From NCBI GenBank assembly GCA_016793805.1, contig JAEUIZ010000040.1:248001-312000 (forward strand): a stretch of 64,000 nt of DNA. Direction: 5' to 3'. Positions 46,273 to 56,600 of the stretch are shown here, piece after piece. A program made the translations under genes and the position numbers. Every line of letters begins with the position of its first letter. The stretch's first letter is position 1. The DNA comes from Phycisphaerae bacterium. Its GTDB lineage: Bacteria > Planctomycetota > Phycisphaerae > Phycisphaerales > UBA1924. The notes beneath the pieces are model-generated. The model did not search any database. It saw nothing but the letters and a program-made list of their open reading frames with translations, and had not been told where the DNA came from.

Positions 46273-47141
46273 CGGCCGGCCTCCACGGAGTTGTCCTCGC
46301 GGGCGCGGGCGCGGAGGGCCGGCCCCGAGAGCGAGCCCGCGCCCATGCGCGTCTGCATCTGGGCGAGGGTGAGGAACTGCGGGTGCGTCGGGGGCAGGAG
46401 GTCCTCGTCGCCGAAGACCCCGTCGGGTCCGGCCGAGACGACCGCCCACTGCGCGTCGCGGAGGTCCGGGTTCGACTCGTCGCCCACGATCCACGGGATG
46501 TTCAGGTAGTCCTTGAGCGGCGTGTTCGAGGGCGGGTCGCCCGCGTCGTGCAGCCAGAAGTAGTACCGGAACGCCACGCCCTTGCCGTCGCGGAGCACGT
46601 ATCGGCCACGGGCGGCATCGACCGCGAAGATCGCCTTGGCGTTGCGCGAGACATCAAAGAACGGGTCAAGGATCTTGCCCGCTTTCTCGAACGAGCCTTC
46701 TTTCTTCGGGATTCGCAGGCCCGGACCAGCCTTGCCGTCCACGGGCGCGTCGAGCACCCCGATGAGGTAGATCGGGATGGAGTAGATCGAGAAACGGAGG
46801 TCGGGGGCGACGTTGGGATCGACCGGCGGGGTCCGCAGCCGCTCGACATCCCCGCCGGGGGAGAAGTCCGAGAGGCGGAAGACCTTGACGACGGTGGAGG
46901 CGCCCACGAGCGGGCCCATGGCGTCGTCGGCGAGCGGTGGCGCGAACCCGACGATCTGCTTGAACTGGGTCGTGGCGTTCTTGAGGGCGGTGAGGGTCGC
47001 GAGGTCCGCCGCGCCGCGCGCGGTGCGCGAGGCGGCCCGGAGTCCGACGATGAGCAGCCCGATGAGGACGGCCAGCACGAGGATGGCCACGAGCAACTCG
47101 ATGAGCGTGAACGCGCGCCGGGCGCTGGCGAGGGCTGGCAT
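46269..47141 (-). CDS. Prepilin-type protein, GspG-like major pseudopilin (290 aa)
   Basis: MPALASARRAFTLIELLVAI then VLAVLIGLLIVGLRAASRTARG: the class III prepilin leader with AFTLIELLVAI. Later blocks (DGKGVAFRYYFWLHDAGDPP, WAVVSAGPDGVFGDEDLL) resemble the C-terminal DGxxGxxDD calcium loop of GspG and planctomycete type II pseudopilins. Start at ATG 47141 because GGAG stands seven bases upstream; 47159 is an alternative giving six more residues. Length exceeds the typical 140-residue GspG. Confidence 0.85.
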   Translation of the reverse strand: MPALASARRAFTLIELLVAILVLAVLIGLLIVGLRAASRTARGAADLATLTALKNATTQFKQIVGFAPPLADDAMGPLVGASTVVKVFRLSDFSPGGDVERLRTPPVDPNVAPDLRFSIYSIPIYLIGVLDAPVDGKAGPGLRIPKKEGSFEKAGKILDPFFDVSRNAKAIFAVDAARGRYVLRDGKGVAFRYYFWLHDAGDPPSNTPLKDYLNIPWIVGDESNPDLRDAQWAVVSAGPDGVFGDEDLLPPTHPQFLTLAQMQTRMGAGSLSGPALRARAREDNSVEAGR

Positions 47142-47194
47142 GGGTTGGCTCCGCGGCATGGGAGGGGTCCCCGGGGGGGTGTGCGGAAGGGGGA

Positions 47195-48481
47195 TCAGAC
47201 GGCGCCGCCCTGCTGGAGGGACTCGATCATCTTGACCATGGGGAGGAACATCGCGACCACGATGGTGCCGACGATGCCGCCGATCACCACGACCATCATG
47301 GGCTCGAGCAGCGAGACGAGCGAGGCGACGGCGACGTCCACCTCCTCGTCGTAGTTGTCGGCGATCTTCAGGAGCATCGCGTCGAGTTCGCCCGTCTCCT
47401 CGCCCACGTCGATCATGTTCACCACGATCGCGTCGCAGGTCTTGGACTCGCGCAGCGGGTCGGCGAAACTCTCGCCCTCGCGGATCGAGTCGTGGACCTT
47501 CGTGAGGGCCTTCTCAAAGACGTAGTTGCCCGAGGTGTCGCGGGTGATGAGGATGGCCTCGAGGATCGGGACGCCCGCCGAGATGAGCGTGCCCAGGGTC
47601 CGCGTGAAGCGGGCGATGGTCGTCTTGCGGATGAGTTTCCCGAAGACCGGGAGCCAGAGGAAGGCGGTGTCGGTGGCGGCGCGGCCCGGGCCGGCCTTGC
47701 GGATCAGTTTGAAGAAGATGAAGATGAACGGCAATCCGCAGACGATGTAGACCCAGCCCGGGATCATCTGGCCGGGATTCGACCCCGCGACCCAGCGGCT
47801 GGTGTTGATGAGCCATTGCGTCAGGCCCGGGAGTTCAACGCCGAACTCCGTGAAGATTTCCTCGAACTTCGGGATGATGAAGACCATGATGAAGACGAGG
47901 ATCGCCAGCGCGACGACGACGACCACGACGGGGTAGACGAGGGCGCCGCGGATCTTGCGACGGAGGCGCTGGCTCTTCTCCATGAACTCGGCGAGCCGCT
48001 GGAGGATGATGTCGAGCACGCCGCCGATCTCGCCCGCGTTGACCATCTTGCAATAGAGGCGGTCGAAGGCCCGCGGGTGCTTGGACATCGCCTCGGAGAG
48101 GGCCGAGCCGCCCTCGACCTCCTCGCAGACGCCCATGAGCGTGTTCTTCATCTTCCCGGGCTTCATCTGGCCCTCGAGGATCTGGAGCGAGCGCAGCAGC
48201 GGCAGGCCCGCGTCCTGGAGCGTCGAGAGTTGCCGCGTGAAGTTCGTCAGTTGCTTGCGCGAGACCCGACCGATCGAGAGCCCGCCCGGCTTCTTCTTCT
48301 TCTTGGCGGCCACGGCCTCGCCCGCGACCGCGGACTTCTTCACCTTCTGCTCGCGCACCGCGGTCGGGAAGAAGCCCTGCTGCTTGATCCGCGTGATCGC
48401 CTCCTCGCTCGAGGTGGCCTCGATCGTCCCCTTCTGGGGCTTGCCCGCGGAGTTCAACGCCTCGTACGCGAATGTCGCCAT
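47195..48481 (-). CDS. pilC: Type IV pilus / type II secretion inner-membrane platform protein PilC/GspF
   Basis: A 428-residue polytopic protein. It opens MATFAYEALNSAGKPQKGTI, the T2SF start motif. Two T2SF domains are present, with membrane spans at about 200-225 (LVYPVVVVVVALAILVFIM) and near 250-270 and 395-420. ILITRDTSGNYVFEKAL and MIDVGEETGELDAML near 365 match the second domain. A Lys-rich stretch (AKKKKKPGG) follows the first 60 residues. GGAGG eight bases before the ATG at 48481 supports it. It is the platform that couples the ATPases to pilin assembly. Confidence 0.95.
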   Translation of the reverse strand: MATFAYEALNSAGKPQKGTIEATSSEEAITRIKQQGFFPTAVREQKVKKSAVAGEAVAAKKKKKPGGLSIGRVSRKQLTNFTRQLSTLQDAGLPLLRSLQILEGQMKPGKMKNTLMGVCEEVEGGSALSEAMSKHPRAFDRLYCKMVNAGEIGGVLDIILQRLAEFMEKSQRLRRKIRGALVYPVVVVVVALAILVFIMVFIIPKFEEIFTEFGVELPGLTQWLINTSRWVAGSNPGQMIPGWVYIVCGLPFIFIFFKLIRKAGPGRAATDTAFLWLPVFGKLIRKTTIARFTRTLGTLISAGVPILEAILITRDTSGNYVFEKALTKVHDSIREGESFADPLRESKTCDAIVVNMIDVGEETGELDAMLLKIADNYDEEVDVAVASLVSLLEPMMVVVIGGIVGTIVVAMFLPMVKMIESLQQGGAV

Positions 48482-48502
48482 GATCCGAGCCTCCGAAACC
48501 AA

Positions 48503-48620
48503 GGTTCACCACGAAGGCACGAGCGACACGGACGAGCACGGCACCACGGGGAACGAAAGGGGCGCCGTCGTCGCCTCGACGCACGCCGTCCCGGTGCTCT
48601 CGGTGTCTCGGCGGTGAACC
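48503..48620. repeat. 118-bp imperfect inverted repeat with MITE/REP-like ends
   Basis: The segment between pilC and pilB-like genes starts GGTTCACC-ACGAAGGCACGAG and ends TCGGCGGTGAACC. The outer eight bases form a perfect inverted repeat and the similarity continues imperfectly for about 30 bases each side. The words CACCACGAAGGCACGAG and CGGTGCTCTCGGTGTCTCGGCGGTGAAC resemble the dispersed intergenic repeat common in planctomycete and verrucomicrobial genomes (from memory). No other copy was noticed in this window. Confidence 0.6.
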
Positions 48621-48628
48621 GTCCTTTC

Positions 48629-50371
48629 TTACTCTTCGGTGATCGTCTCGCGGACGACCTCGTCGATCGTCGTCTGTCCCTCGTAGATCCCGAGCAGCCC
48701 CGCCTCGCGGAGCGACCGCATCCCGCGCGAGCGCGCGTGCTTCCTCAGCACCGACGTGCTCGCTTCCTTCATGATCAGGTCGCGCATGTCGTCGTCGAGC
48801 ACCATGATCTCGAAGATCGCCATCCGCCCGCGGTACCCGGACTTGTTGCAGTTCTCGCACCCCCGCCCGCGGAAGAACCGCCGCCCGCGAACGTCCTCGG
48901 GACGCAGCGCGAGTTCCATCAGTTCCTCTTCCTTGGGCGAGTACTCTTCCTTGCACTTGGGGCAGATCGTGCGGACCAGCCGCTGCGCCACGATCCCCTC
49001 GATCGTCGCCGTGAGGAGGAAGTTCTCGATCCCCAGGTCCACGAGGCGGATGATCGAACTCGGCGCGTCGTTGGTGTGCAACGTGCTCAGCACCAGGTGC
49101 CCCGTCAGGGACGCCTGGATCGCGATCTGCCCCGTCTCCAGGTCGCGGATCTCGCCCACCAGGATCACGTCAGGGTCCTGACGCAGGAAACTCCGCAGGC
49201 ACTTGGCGAACGTCAGCCCCACCTCTTCGTTGACCTGGCACTGGCACAGCCCGTCGATGTCGTACTCGACCGGGTCCTCGGCCGTCAGGATCTTCGTCTC
49301 GATGTCGTTGAGTTCCTGCAGTGCCGCATAGAGCGTCGTCGTCTTGCCCGAGCCCGTCGGGCCCGTCACCACCACGATCCCGTTGGGACGCTGGATCAGC
49401 GCCCGAACCTTCGACAGGTCGTCCTCGCGGAGGCCCAGCCGATCCAGCGAGAGTTCCACGTTGCTCCGGTCCAGCACGCGCATCACGACGCTCTCGCCCC
49501 ACATCGTCGGGAGCACGGCCACGCGGAGGTCGATCGGGTTGCCCCCCACCGTCAACTCGATGCGCCCGTCCTGCGGGAGGCGACGCTCCGCGATGTCCAG
49601 GTTGGCCATGACCTTGACGCGGCTCGTGATCGCCGGGCCCAGGTGCTTGGGCGGAGGGACCATCTCGTAGAGCACGCCGTCGATGCGGTAGCGCATCTTG
49701 AACTCGTCCTCGAACGGCTCGAAGTGCACGTCCGACGCCTTGTCCTTGATCGCCTGGAGCAGCACCAGGTTCAGAAGTTTGATGACCTGGTTGTCGCTGG
49801 CCGCCTCGAGCACCGCGTCGAGGTCGATCGACTCCCCCCGGCCTTCGAGTTGCTTGAACTTCGCGTCGGTCGCCAGCGCGCTCACCACGTCGACGACCGA
49901 CTCGTGCTTCGCGTAGTACTTCTTGATCAGGCCGTCGATCAGCGCCGAGTCCCCCACCACCGCCTCGACGTTGAAGCCCATCAGTAGCCGGAGGTCATCG
50001 ACCGCCCGGAAGTTGTCCGCCGACTTCATCGCGATCTTCAGACGGCGGCTGGTCGGGTTGTACTCGATCGGTACAACCTGATACGCGTGCACGTTCTCGG
50101 ACGGTATCGTGTCGCGCACTTGGTCCGATATCTCGATGCCGGTGAGATCCACGTACGCCATGCCCGCCTGGCCCGCGAGGGCCGCGGCAACGTCCGTCTG
50201 GTTGCAGTATCCGAGTTCGACCAACAGTTGGCCGATCGGCACGCGGCGGGTCTTCTGGATCTCCAGCGCCTCGTGGACCTGCTCGCGCGTCACCTTCCCC
50301 ATCTTGGTCAGAACGCGACCAAGTTTGCGGCCCTTGAACTCGGATGGATCAACCTGAGGCACAGGGGGCAT
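48629..50371 (-). CDS. GspE/PilB-family assembly ATPase (first copy)
   Basis: A 580-residue hexameric secretion ATPase. N-terminal MshEN/T2SSE_N domain about 10-170, RVLTKMGKVTREQVHEALEI then GYCNQTDVAAALAGQAGMAY. Catalytic core: GPTGSGKTTTLYA (Walker A near 350), TAEDPVEYDIDG (Asp box), VGEIRDLETGQIA (Walker B) and TLHTNDAPSS (His box). Tetracysteine CPKC/CENC near 470-515, which marks PilB/GspE rather than PilT. A sigma70-like promoter (TTGTGC-N17-TACACT) lies about 38-66 bases upstream, so this may start a separate transcript. GGAG about seven bases before the ATG. Confidence 0.95.
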   Translation of the reverse strand: MPPVPQVDPSEFKGRKLGRVLTKMGKVTREQVHEALEIQKTRRVPIGQLLVELGYCNQTDVAAALAGQAGMAYVDLTGIEISDQVRDTIPSENVHAYQVVPIEYNPTSRRLKIAMKSADNFRAVDDLRLLMGFNVEAVVGDSALIDGLIKKYYAKHESVVDVVSALATDAKFKQLEGRGESIDLDAVLEAASDNQVIKLLNLVLLQAIKDKASDVHFEPFEDEFKMRYRIDGVLYEMVPPPKHLGPAITSRVKVMANLDIAERRLPQDGRIELTVGGNPIDLRVAVLPTMWGESVVMRVLDRSNVELSLDRLGLREDDLSKVRALIQRPNGIVVVTGPTGSGKTTTLYAALQELNDIETKILTAEDPVEYDIDGLCQCQVNEEVGLTFAKCLRSFLRQDPDVILVGEIRDLETGQIAIQASLTGHLVLSTLHTNDAPSSIIRLVDLGIENFLLTATIEGIVAQRLVRTICPKCKEEYSPKEEELMELALRPEDVRGRRFFRGRGCENCNKSGYRGRMAIFEIMVLDDDMRDLIMKEASTSVLRKHARSRGMRSLREAGLLGIYEGQTTIDEVVRETITEE

Positions 50372-50408
50372 GGCATCGCTCCGCGGGCGGACAACAGCCT
50401 ATCCGCCG

Positions 50409-50437
50409 AGTGTATCGGGACGGTTCGAGAAGCACAA
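50409..50437 (-). promoter_or_regulatory. Candidate sigma70-like promoter for the GspE/PilB-like gene at 48629
   Basis: Minus strand TTGTGC (-35, 50437-50432), a 17-base spacer, then TACACT (-10, 50414-50409). Spacing is ideal and both boxes fit partly. The expected start point is about 30 bases before the ATG at 50371. Confidence 0.5.
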
Positions 50438-50523
50438 CCGCATTTTTGGCCGAATCCCAGATGAGACACTTGGAAAGTGTCGCATGAACCGGCATCGGAT
50501 GTACCAAACCCAGCGCTGACGCG

Positions 50524-51651
50524 CTACTCCTTGGAGCCGGAGGCGTCGACTTCCTCGTCCCACTCGATCCGTCCTACGGTGCGGCCGAGGCGGTGGACCT
50601 TGTCGGTGAGGTCGGCGGGGTTTTTGCTCTTGTCGATCATCTCCTCGGCGGAGATCATGCCGCGGGAGTAGAGCGACCAGAGGTGGTCGTCGAGCAACTG
50701 CATTCCGAACTTTTTCCCGGTCTGGATCATGGAGTCGATGCGGAAGGTCTTGTTCTCGCGGATGAGGTTGGCGATGGCGGGGGTGACGACGAGGAACTCG
50801 TACCCGGCGACCATGCCCTGGACGTCGATGCGGGAGAGGAGGACCTGGGAGAGGACGCAGATGAGGGCGGTGGAGAGTTGGACGCGGACCTGGTTCTGCT
50901 GGGTGACGGGGAAGGCGTCGACGATACGGTCGATGGTCTTGGCGGCGCCGGTGGTGTGGAGTGTGGCGAAGACGAGGTGGCCTGTCTCGGCGGCGCGGAT
51001 GGCGGCCTCGATGGTTTCGAGGTCGCGCATTTCGCCGACGAGGATGACGTCGGGGTCGGACCGGAGGACGCGGCGGAGGGCCTCGGCGAAACTGGGGACG
51101 TCGGAGCCGACCTCGCGCTGGTTGACGATGGATTTCTTGTGGTAGTGGTAGTACTCGATCGGGTCCTCCATGGTGACGATGTGGCGATCGAGGTTCATGT
51201 TGATGTAGTCGATCATGGTGGCGAGCGAGGTGGTCTTGCCCGAGCCGGTGGGCCCGGTGACGAGGAAGAGCCCGCGGGGTCGGCGGATGAGGTCTCGGCA
51301 GATCTCGGGGAGGCCGATCTGTTCGAAGGTGAGGAGGCGGTTCGGGATCTGGCGGCAGACCATGGCGATGTCGCCGCGCTGGCGGAAGACGGAGACGCGG
51401 AAGCGGGCGGCCTCGCCGTAGGCGAAGCCGAAGTCGGTCCCGCCCTCTTCCTGGAGTTCCTGCTGGTTACGTTCGGGGGTGACGGCCTTCATGAGGGAGA
51501 CCATGTCGTCGGACTCGAGGACCTTGGTCTGGAGGTTTCGGAGGTGCCCGTGGAGGCGGATGGTGGGCTGTCGGCCGACGGTGACGTGGAGGTCGGAGGC
51601 GCCGAGTTTGACGACGGTGTCGAGGAGGCGATCGATCTGGATGGTGGACAT
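50524..51651 (-). CDS. pilT: Type IV pilus retraction ATPase
   Basis: A 375-residue PilT. KLGASDLHVTVGRQPTIRLHG opens the PAS-like N-domain. GPTGSGKTTSLATMIDY is Walker A near residue 135, TMEDPIEYYHYHKKSIVNQREV follows in family-typical blocks, VGEMRDLETIEAAIRAAETG is Walker B and TLHTTGAAKTIDRIVD is the His box. AIRAAETGHLVFATLHT is the signature that separates PilT from PilB; no tetracysteine motif. AGGA seven bases before ATG. 14 bases downstream of pilB. Presence of PilT argues for retractile type IV pili rather than pure type II secretion. Confidence 0.96.
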   Translation of the reverse strand: MSTIQIDRLLDTVVKLGASDLHVTVGRQPTIRLHGHLRNLQTKVLESDDMVSLMKAVTPERNQQELQEEGGTDFGFAYGEAARFRVSVFRQRGDIAMVCRQIPNRLLTFEQIGLPEICRDLIRRPRGLFLVTGPTGSGKTTSLATMIDYINMNLDRHIVTMEDPIEYYHYHKKSIVNQREVGSDVPSFAEALRRVLRSDPDVILVGEMRDLETIEAAIRAAETGHLVFATLHTTGAAKTIDRIVDAFPVTQQNQVRVQLSTALICVLSQVLLSRIDVQGMVAGYEFLVVTPAIANLIRENKTFRIDSMIQTGKKFGMQLLDDHLWSLYSRGMISAEEMIDKSKNPADLTDKVHRLGRTVGRIEWDEEVDASGSKE

Positions 51652-51665
51652 GGGGTGTTCCTGGA

Positions 51666-53414
51666 TCAGCCGTTGACAACGGCCTCCTCGATCTGCGTGG
51701 AGCGGGAGACCTCGTCGGGCGTGGTGACGCCCTTGAGGACCTTGAGTTTGCCGTCACCGACGAGGGGTCGCATCCCGTTGGCGATGGCGGCGCGGCGGAT
51801 CTGTGCGATGGGGGCGAGTTTGAAGGCGAGGTCGCGGATCTCGGAGTTCATGGACATGAGTTCGAAGATGGCCTTGCGGCCGCGGTAGCCGGTGTTGTTG
51901 CAGTTGGGGCAACCGACGGCCTTGTGGACGCGGCCCTTGGCTTCCTCGGGCGTGATGCCGACGAGGCGGAGGTACTTGTGGTCGGGGTCGGGGTCGATGG
52001 CCTTGCACTGGTTGCAGAGGATTCGGATGAGGCGTTGGGCCATGATGGCCTGGATGGAACTGGCGACGAGGAAGGGCTTGACGCCGATGTCGATGAGTCG
52101 GGTGATGGCGCTGGGGGCGTCGTTGGTGTGGAGGGTGGAGAAGACGAGGTGCCCGGTGAGGGCGGCCTGGACGGCGATCTCGGCGACCTCCTTGTCGCGG
52201 ATCTCGCCGACGAGGATGACGTTGGGGGCCTGGCGGAGCATCGAGCGAAGGATCGCGGGGAAGGTGAGTTCGATTTTCTCGTTGACCTGGCACTGGTTGA
52301 TGCCGGCGAAGTTGTACTCGACGGGGTCCTCGGCGGTGATGATTTTCTTGTCGGGGCGGTTGAGGACGTCGAGTGCGGAGTAGAGGGTGGTGGTCTTGCC
52401 GGAGCCAGTGGGCCCGGTGACGAGGAAGATGCCGTTGGGCCGGCGAATGATGCGGTTGAAGACCTGGAGGTTGTCGGCCTCGAAGCCGAGGTTTTCGAGG
52501 CCGATGCGGACGGAATCGGGGCGGAGAATACGGAGAACGATGGATTCGCCGTGGTAAGCGGGGCAGGCGGAGACGCGGAAGTCGATGGCGACGTCGTCGA
52601 CGGGGAACTTGATGCGGCCGTCTTGGGGGACTCGGCGTTCGGCGATGTTGATGCCGGCCATGAGTTTGAAGCGGGAGAGGAGGGAGTTCTGCATGCGCTT
52701 GGGGAGGTTGTCGCGCTCGATGCAGACGCCGTCGATGCGGTAGCGGAGGCGGACGCGGTCGGCCATGGGCTCGATGTGGATATCGGACGCACGGGACTTG
52801 ACGGCCTCGGTGATGATGCGGTTGCAGAGGCGGACGATCGGGGCGTCCTCGGAGGCGACGTCGATGGACTTGTCCATCGAGCGATCCACGGAGCGATCGA
52901 CGGTTTTGTCGATGGACTCGGTGATGAGGGATTCGCCCGGGCCGACCATTTTGGCGGAGGAAACGGCGGGGTTGCCGCCACCCCCGAAGTGGCTCTCGAT
53001 GAACTTCTTGATCTGACTTTTCGCCGCGAGACGTGGCTCGATCTCGACGTTGAGGCGGAAGCGGAGCATGTCGAGGAGCTCGAGGTCCATGGGGTCATGG
53101 ATGATGAGCTTGAGGCGTCCGCCGGACCTTTCGAGGGGGAGGATGGTGTGCTTCTTGATGAGGTCTTCGGGGATCAGTTTCATGTCGACCTGCTTGCCCG
53201 CGCCGCTGGCGGCGAGGTCGACGTACTCCATGCCGAACTGGTTGGCGAGTGCCTTGGCGACGTGCTCTTCCTTGGCGAAGCCGAGTTCGACGAGGACATC
53301 ACCGAGGCGCTTGCCGGCACCCTTGGCGACGCCCATGGCCTGCTCGGCCTGAGCGGCGGTGATGATGCCCCAGCCGACGAGAATCTCTCCGAGTTTCCTT
53401 CGCGATCGGGCCAT
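51666..53414 (-). CDS. pilB: PilB-type extension ATPase (second copy)
   Basis: A 582-residue ATPase. N-terminal RKLGEILVGWGIITAAQAEQAM then a second lead helix pair and an MshEN domain to about 160. A linker near 165-200 holds a short Asp/Lys/Ser repeat (DKTVDRSVDRSMDKSIDV). Catalytic core: ATPase Walker A GPTGSGKTTTLYSA near 345, TAEDPVEYNFAG, VGEIRDKEVAEIAVQAA and TLHTNDAPSAITRLID, with tetracysteines CNQC and CPNC near 470-510. Start MARSRRKLGE at 53414 (an AGGAG lies 13 bases upstream). First gene of the minus-strand pilus cluster and divergent from the cytochrome gene. Confidence 0.95.
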   Translation of the reverse strand: MARSRRKLGEILVGWGIITAAQAEQAMGVAKGAGKRLGDVLVELGFAKEEHVAKALANQFGMEYVDLAASGAGKQVDMKLIPEDLIKKHTILPLERSGGRLKLIIHDPMDLELLDMLRFRLNVEIEPRLAAKSQIKKFIESHFGGGGNPAVSSAKMVGPGESLITESIDKTVDRSVDRSMDKSIDVASEDAPIVRLCNRIITEAVKSRASDIHIEPMADRVRLRYRIDGVCIERDNLPKRMQNSLLSRFKLMAGINIAERRVPQDGRIKFPVDDVAIDFRVSACPAYHGESIVLRILRPDSVRIGLENLGFEADNLQVFNRIIRRPNGIFLVTGPTGSGKTTTLYSALDVLNRPDKKIITAEDPVEYNFAGINQCQVNEKIELTFPAILRSMLRQAPNVILVGEIRDKEVAEIAVQAALTGHLVFSTLHTNDAPSAITRLIDIGVKPFLVASSIQAIMAQRLIRILCNQCKAIDPDPDHKYLRLVGITPEEAKGRVHKAVGCPNCNNTGYRGRKAIFELMSMNSEIRDLAFKLAPIAQIRRAAIANGMRPLVGDGKLKVLKGVTTPDEVSRSTQIEEAVVNG

Positions 53415-53629
53415 GCGTGTGGGGTCGCTCCTGGGCCGCGGCCGGGCCGCGGGGTGGGCATGATATCCGCGCGGAGGCGGCTCTTGCGCGCCGGGTAGGA
53501 AACGCCTGGCCGCGGGGAGCGCGTACAACCCCCGCGAGGGGCGATAATGGGATTGGTCTTGCCAGATTCGACGAGTTGTGGGATGCTGTTGCAGCGCCGG
53601 ACCTGGATCGGCCCAGAATGAGGATTGCC

Positions 53630-56600
53630 ATGGACACCAGAGCCATTGCGTACGTCACGCTGATCGCCTGCGGGGTGGGGGCGATCGGGATGGGGCTTGG
53701 TCTGGGGAACCCGGGGGGGGCGAGGCCGGCGAGCGGGGGCGTGAACGACGCGACGACGGCGACGCTGGTGAACTGGGAGACGGGGCACGTGCATCCGGTG
53801 GACATGACCCCGGACCGCACCCGGCTGCTGGTGTGCAACACAGCGGACAACCGGCTGGAGGTGTTCGACATCACAACCGGGACGCCGACGCTGGTCGCGG
53901 AGATTCCGGTCGGGCTGGACCCGATCTCGGTGCGGGCGCGAACCAACGACGAGGTGTGGGTCGTGAACAACATCTCGGACTCGGTGAGCATCGTTCGGCT
54001 CTCGCTGAAGAACGTGGTGGCGACGCTGCGGACCAAGGACGAGCCGTCGGACGTGGTGTTCGCGGGGTCGCCGCAGCGGGCGTTCGTCTCGTGCTCGCAG
54101 GCGAACACGGTGCAGGTCTTTGACCCGGCGAACCTGGCGGCGTCCCCGATCGACGTGGCGATCAACGGGGAGGATCCGCGGGCGCTGGCGGTGAGCCCCG
54201 ACGGATCGAGGGTGTACGCCGCGGTGTTCAACTCCGGGAACGCCTCGACGATCCTGGGCGGGGGCGGCCTGGGTGGTGGGACGCTCGCGTACCCGCCGAA
54301 CGTGGTGGGGAGCGCGGCGAGCCCGTATGGGACGACCAACCCGCCGCCCAACAGCGGGGCGGGATTCAGCCCGCCGCTGGCGCCTGGGAACCCCGTGCCG
54401 CCGCGGGTGGGGCTCATCGTCAAGAAGAATGCGGCGGGACAGTGGATGGATGACAACAACGGGAACTGGACGAACTTGGTCTCTGGGCCGAGCGCGGCGG
54501 CGTCGGGCCGGCGCGTGGGGTGGGACATGCCTGACCGTGACCTGGCGGCGATCGACGCGTCGTCGCTGTCGGTGACGTACGCGCGAGGGCTGATGAATAT
54601 CTGCATGGCGGCCGGGGTGAACCCGGCGACGGGGCAGATCGCGGTGGTCGGCACGGACGGGACGAACGAGGTTCGCTTTGAGCCGAACGTGAACGGGACG
54701 TTCGTGCGGGTGAAGGTTGGGCTGGTGAACCCGGCGACGCTGGTGGGGACGGTCAAGGACCTGAACCCGCACCTGACGTACTCGACGCCGACGCTGGCGA
54801 CGCAGGCCGAGCGGGAGTTGGCGATCGGGGATCCTCGCGGAGTGGTGTTCAACGCGGCGGGGACGCTGGGGTATGTGACGGGGATGGGCTCGAACAACGT
54901 GGTGGTGGTCAATGGGAGCGGGGATCGGGCGGGTCTGTCGCCGACGATCCCGGTGGGCGAGGGCCCGACGGGTCTGGCGCTGGACGAGGGGCGGTCGCGG
55001 CTGTACGTGCTGAATCGGTTCGCGGGGACGATCTCGGTGGTGAGCACGACGACGGAGGCGGTGGTGGCGACGGTGCCGTTCTATGACCCGACGCCGACGG
55101 CGATCAAGGTTGGTCGGAAACACCTGTACGACACGCACAAGACCTCGGGGCTGGGGCAGGCGTCGTGCGCGTCGTGCCACGTCGATGGACGGCTGGATCG
55201 GCTGGCGTGGGACCTCGGGGACCCGAGCGGGGCGGTGAAGCAGTTGACGGGACAGAACTTGGGGGCGGGGCTGCCGGGGCTGTCGCCCGGGACGGCGAAC
55301 CCGGCGTTCCAGCCGTGGCACCCGATGAAGGGCCCGATGACGACGCAGACGCTGCAGGACATCATCGGGAAGGAGCCGCTGCACTGGCGCGGGGACCGGG
55401 CGGGGATCGAGGAGTTCAACGGGGCGTTCGTGGGGCTGCTGGGGGACACGGTGCAGTTGACGGCGCAGGAGATGCAGGAGTTCGAGGACTTCCTGGCGAC
55501 GATCGCGTTCCCGCCGAACCCGTTCCGCAACTTTGACAACACGCTGCCGACGAGCGTGTCGCTGGCGGGGCACTATTCGCCCGGGCGGTTCGCGGGGAGC
55601 GGGGGGTTGGCGGCGGGGACGCCGCTCACGACGGGCAATGCGCAGGCGGGCTTGGCGCTGTACACGAACACGACTCGGCGGTTGGATGGCGGGGCGTTCG
55701 CGTGCGTGACGTGCCACACGCTGCCGACGGGCGCGGGCCCGGACCTGACGTTCAACCTGGGGACGCAGACGTACCAGCAGTTCCCGGTGGGCCCGATGGG
55801 CGAGCACCACGCGGCGCTGGTGTCGGTGGACGGCTCGACGAACCTGGCGATCAAGACGCCGCAGATCCGCAACGCGTACCTGAAGGTGGGGTTCGAGGCG
55901 ACGCAGTTGGAGAACAACGCGGGGTTCGGGTTCCTGCACGACGGGAGCGTGGACTCGATCGCGCGGTTCGTCTCGGAGCCGGCGTTCAACGTGGCCAGCG
56001 ACACGGAAGTGTCGGACCTGGTGGCGTTCATCCTGTGCTTCTCCGGGGGCGATCTGCCGCAGGGCTCGCTGACGAATCCGCTGTTCCCGCCCGGACTGCC
56101 GGGGAAGGACACGCACGCGGCGGTGGGCTGGCAGACGACGCTGGTGAGCGAGGCGGGAGCGCCGCCCGCGCAACTGGCGCTGATCTCGTCGATGATCGCG
56201 CAGGCCCAGACGAACAAGGTGGGGCTGGTTGTCAAGGGGGTCGTTGGGGGCGAGCAGCGGGGCTTCGTGCTGCGAACGACGGGCGCGAACGCGGGCAACT
56301 TCCAGTCGGATCGGGCCGGGCAGGTGGTCACGCCCGCGGCGCTGCGGGGGCTGGCGTCGCTGGGCGGCGAGTTGACGTACACCGTTGTGCCCAAGGGGAC
56401 CGAGACGCGGATCGGGATCGACCGCGACGAGGACGGGGTCTTCGACCGGGACCAGGCGGACCTGTCGTGCTACGCGAACTGCGACGGGAGCCACGTCCCG
56501 CCGATCCTGAACGTGTCGGACTTTGTGTGCTTCCTGAACAAGTACGCGGCGGGCGACCCCGGCGCGAACTGCGACGGGAGCACGGCGCCGCCCGCGCTGA

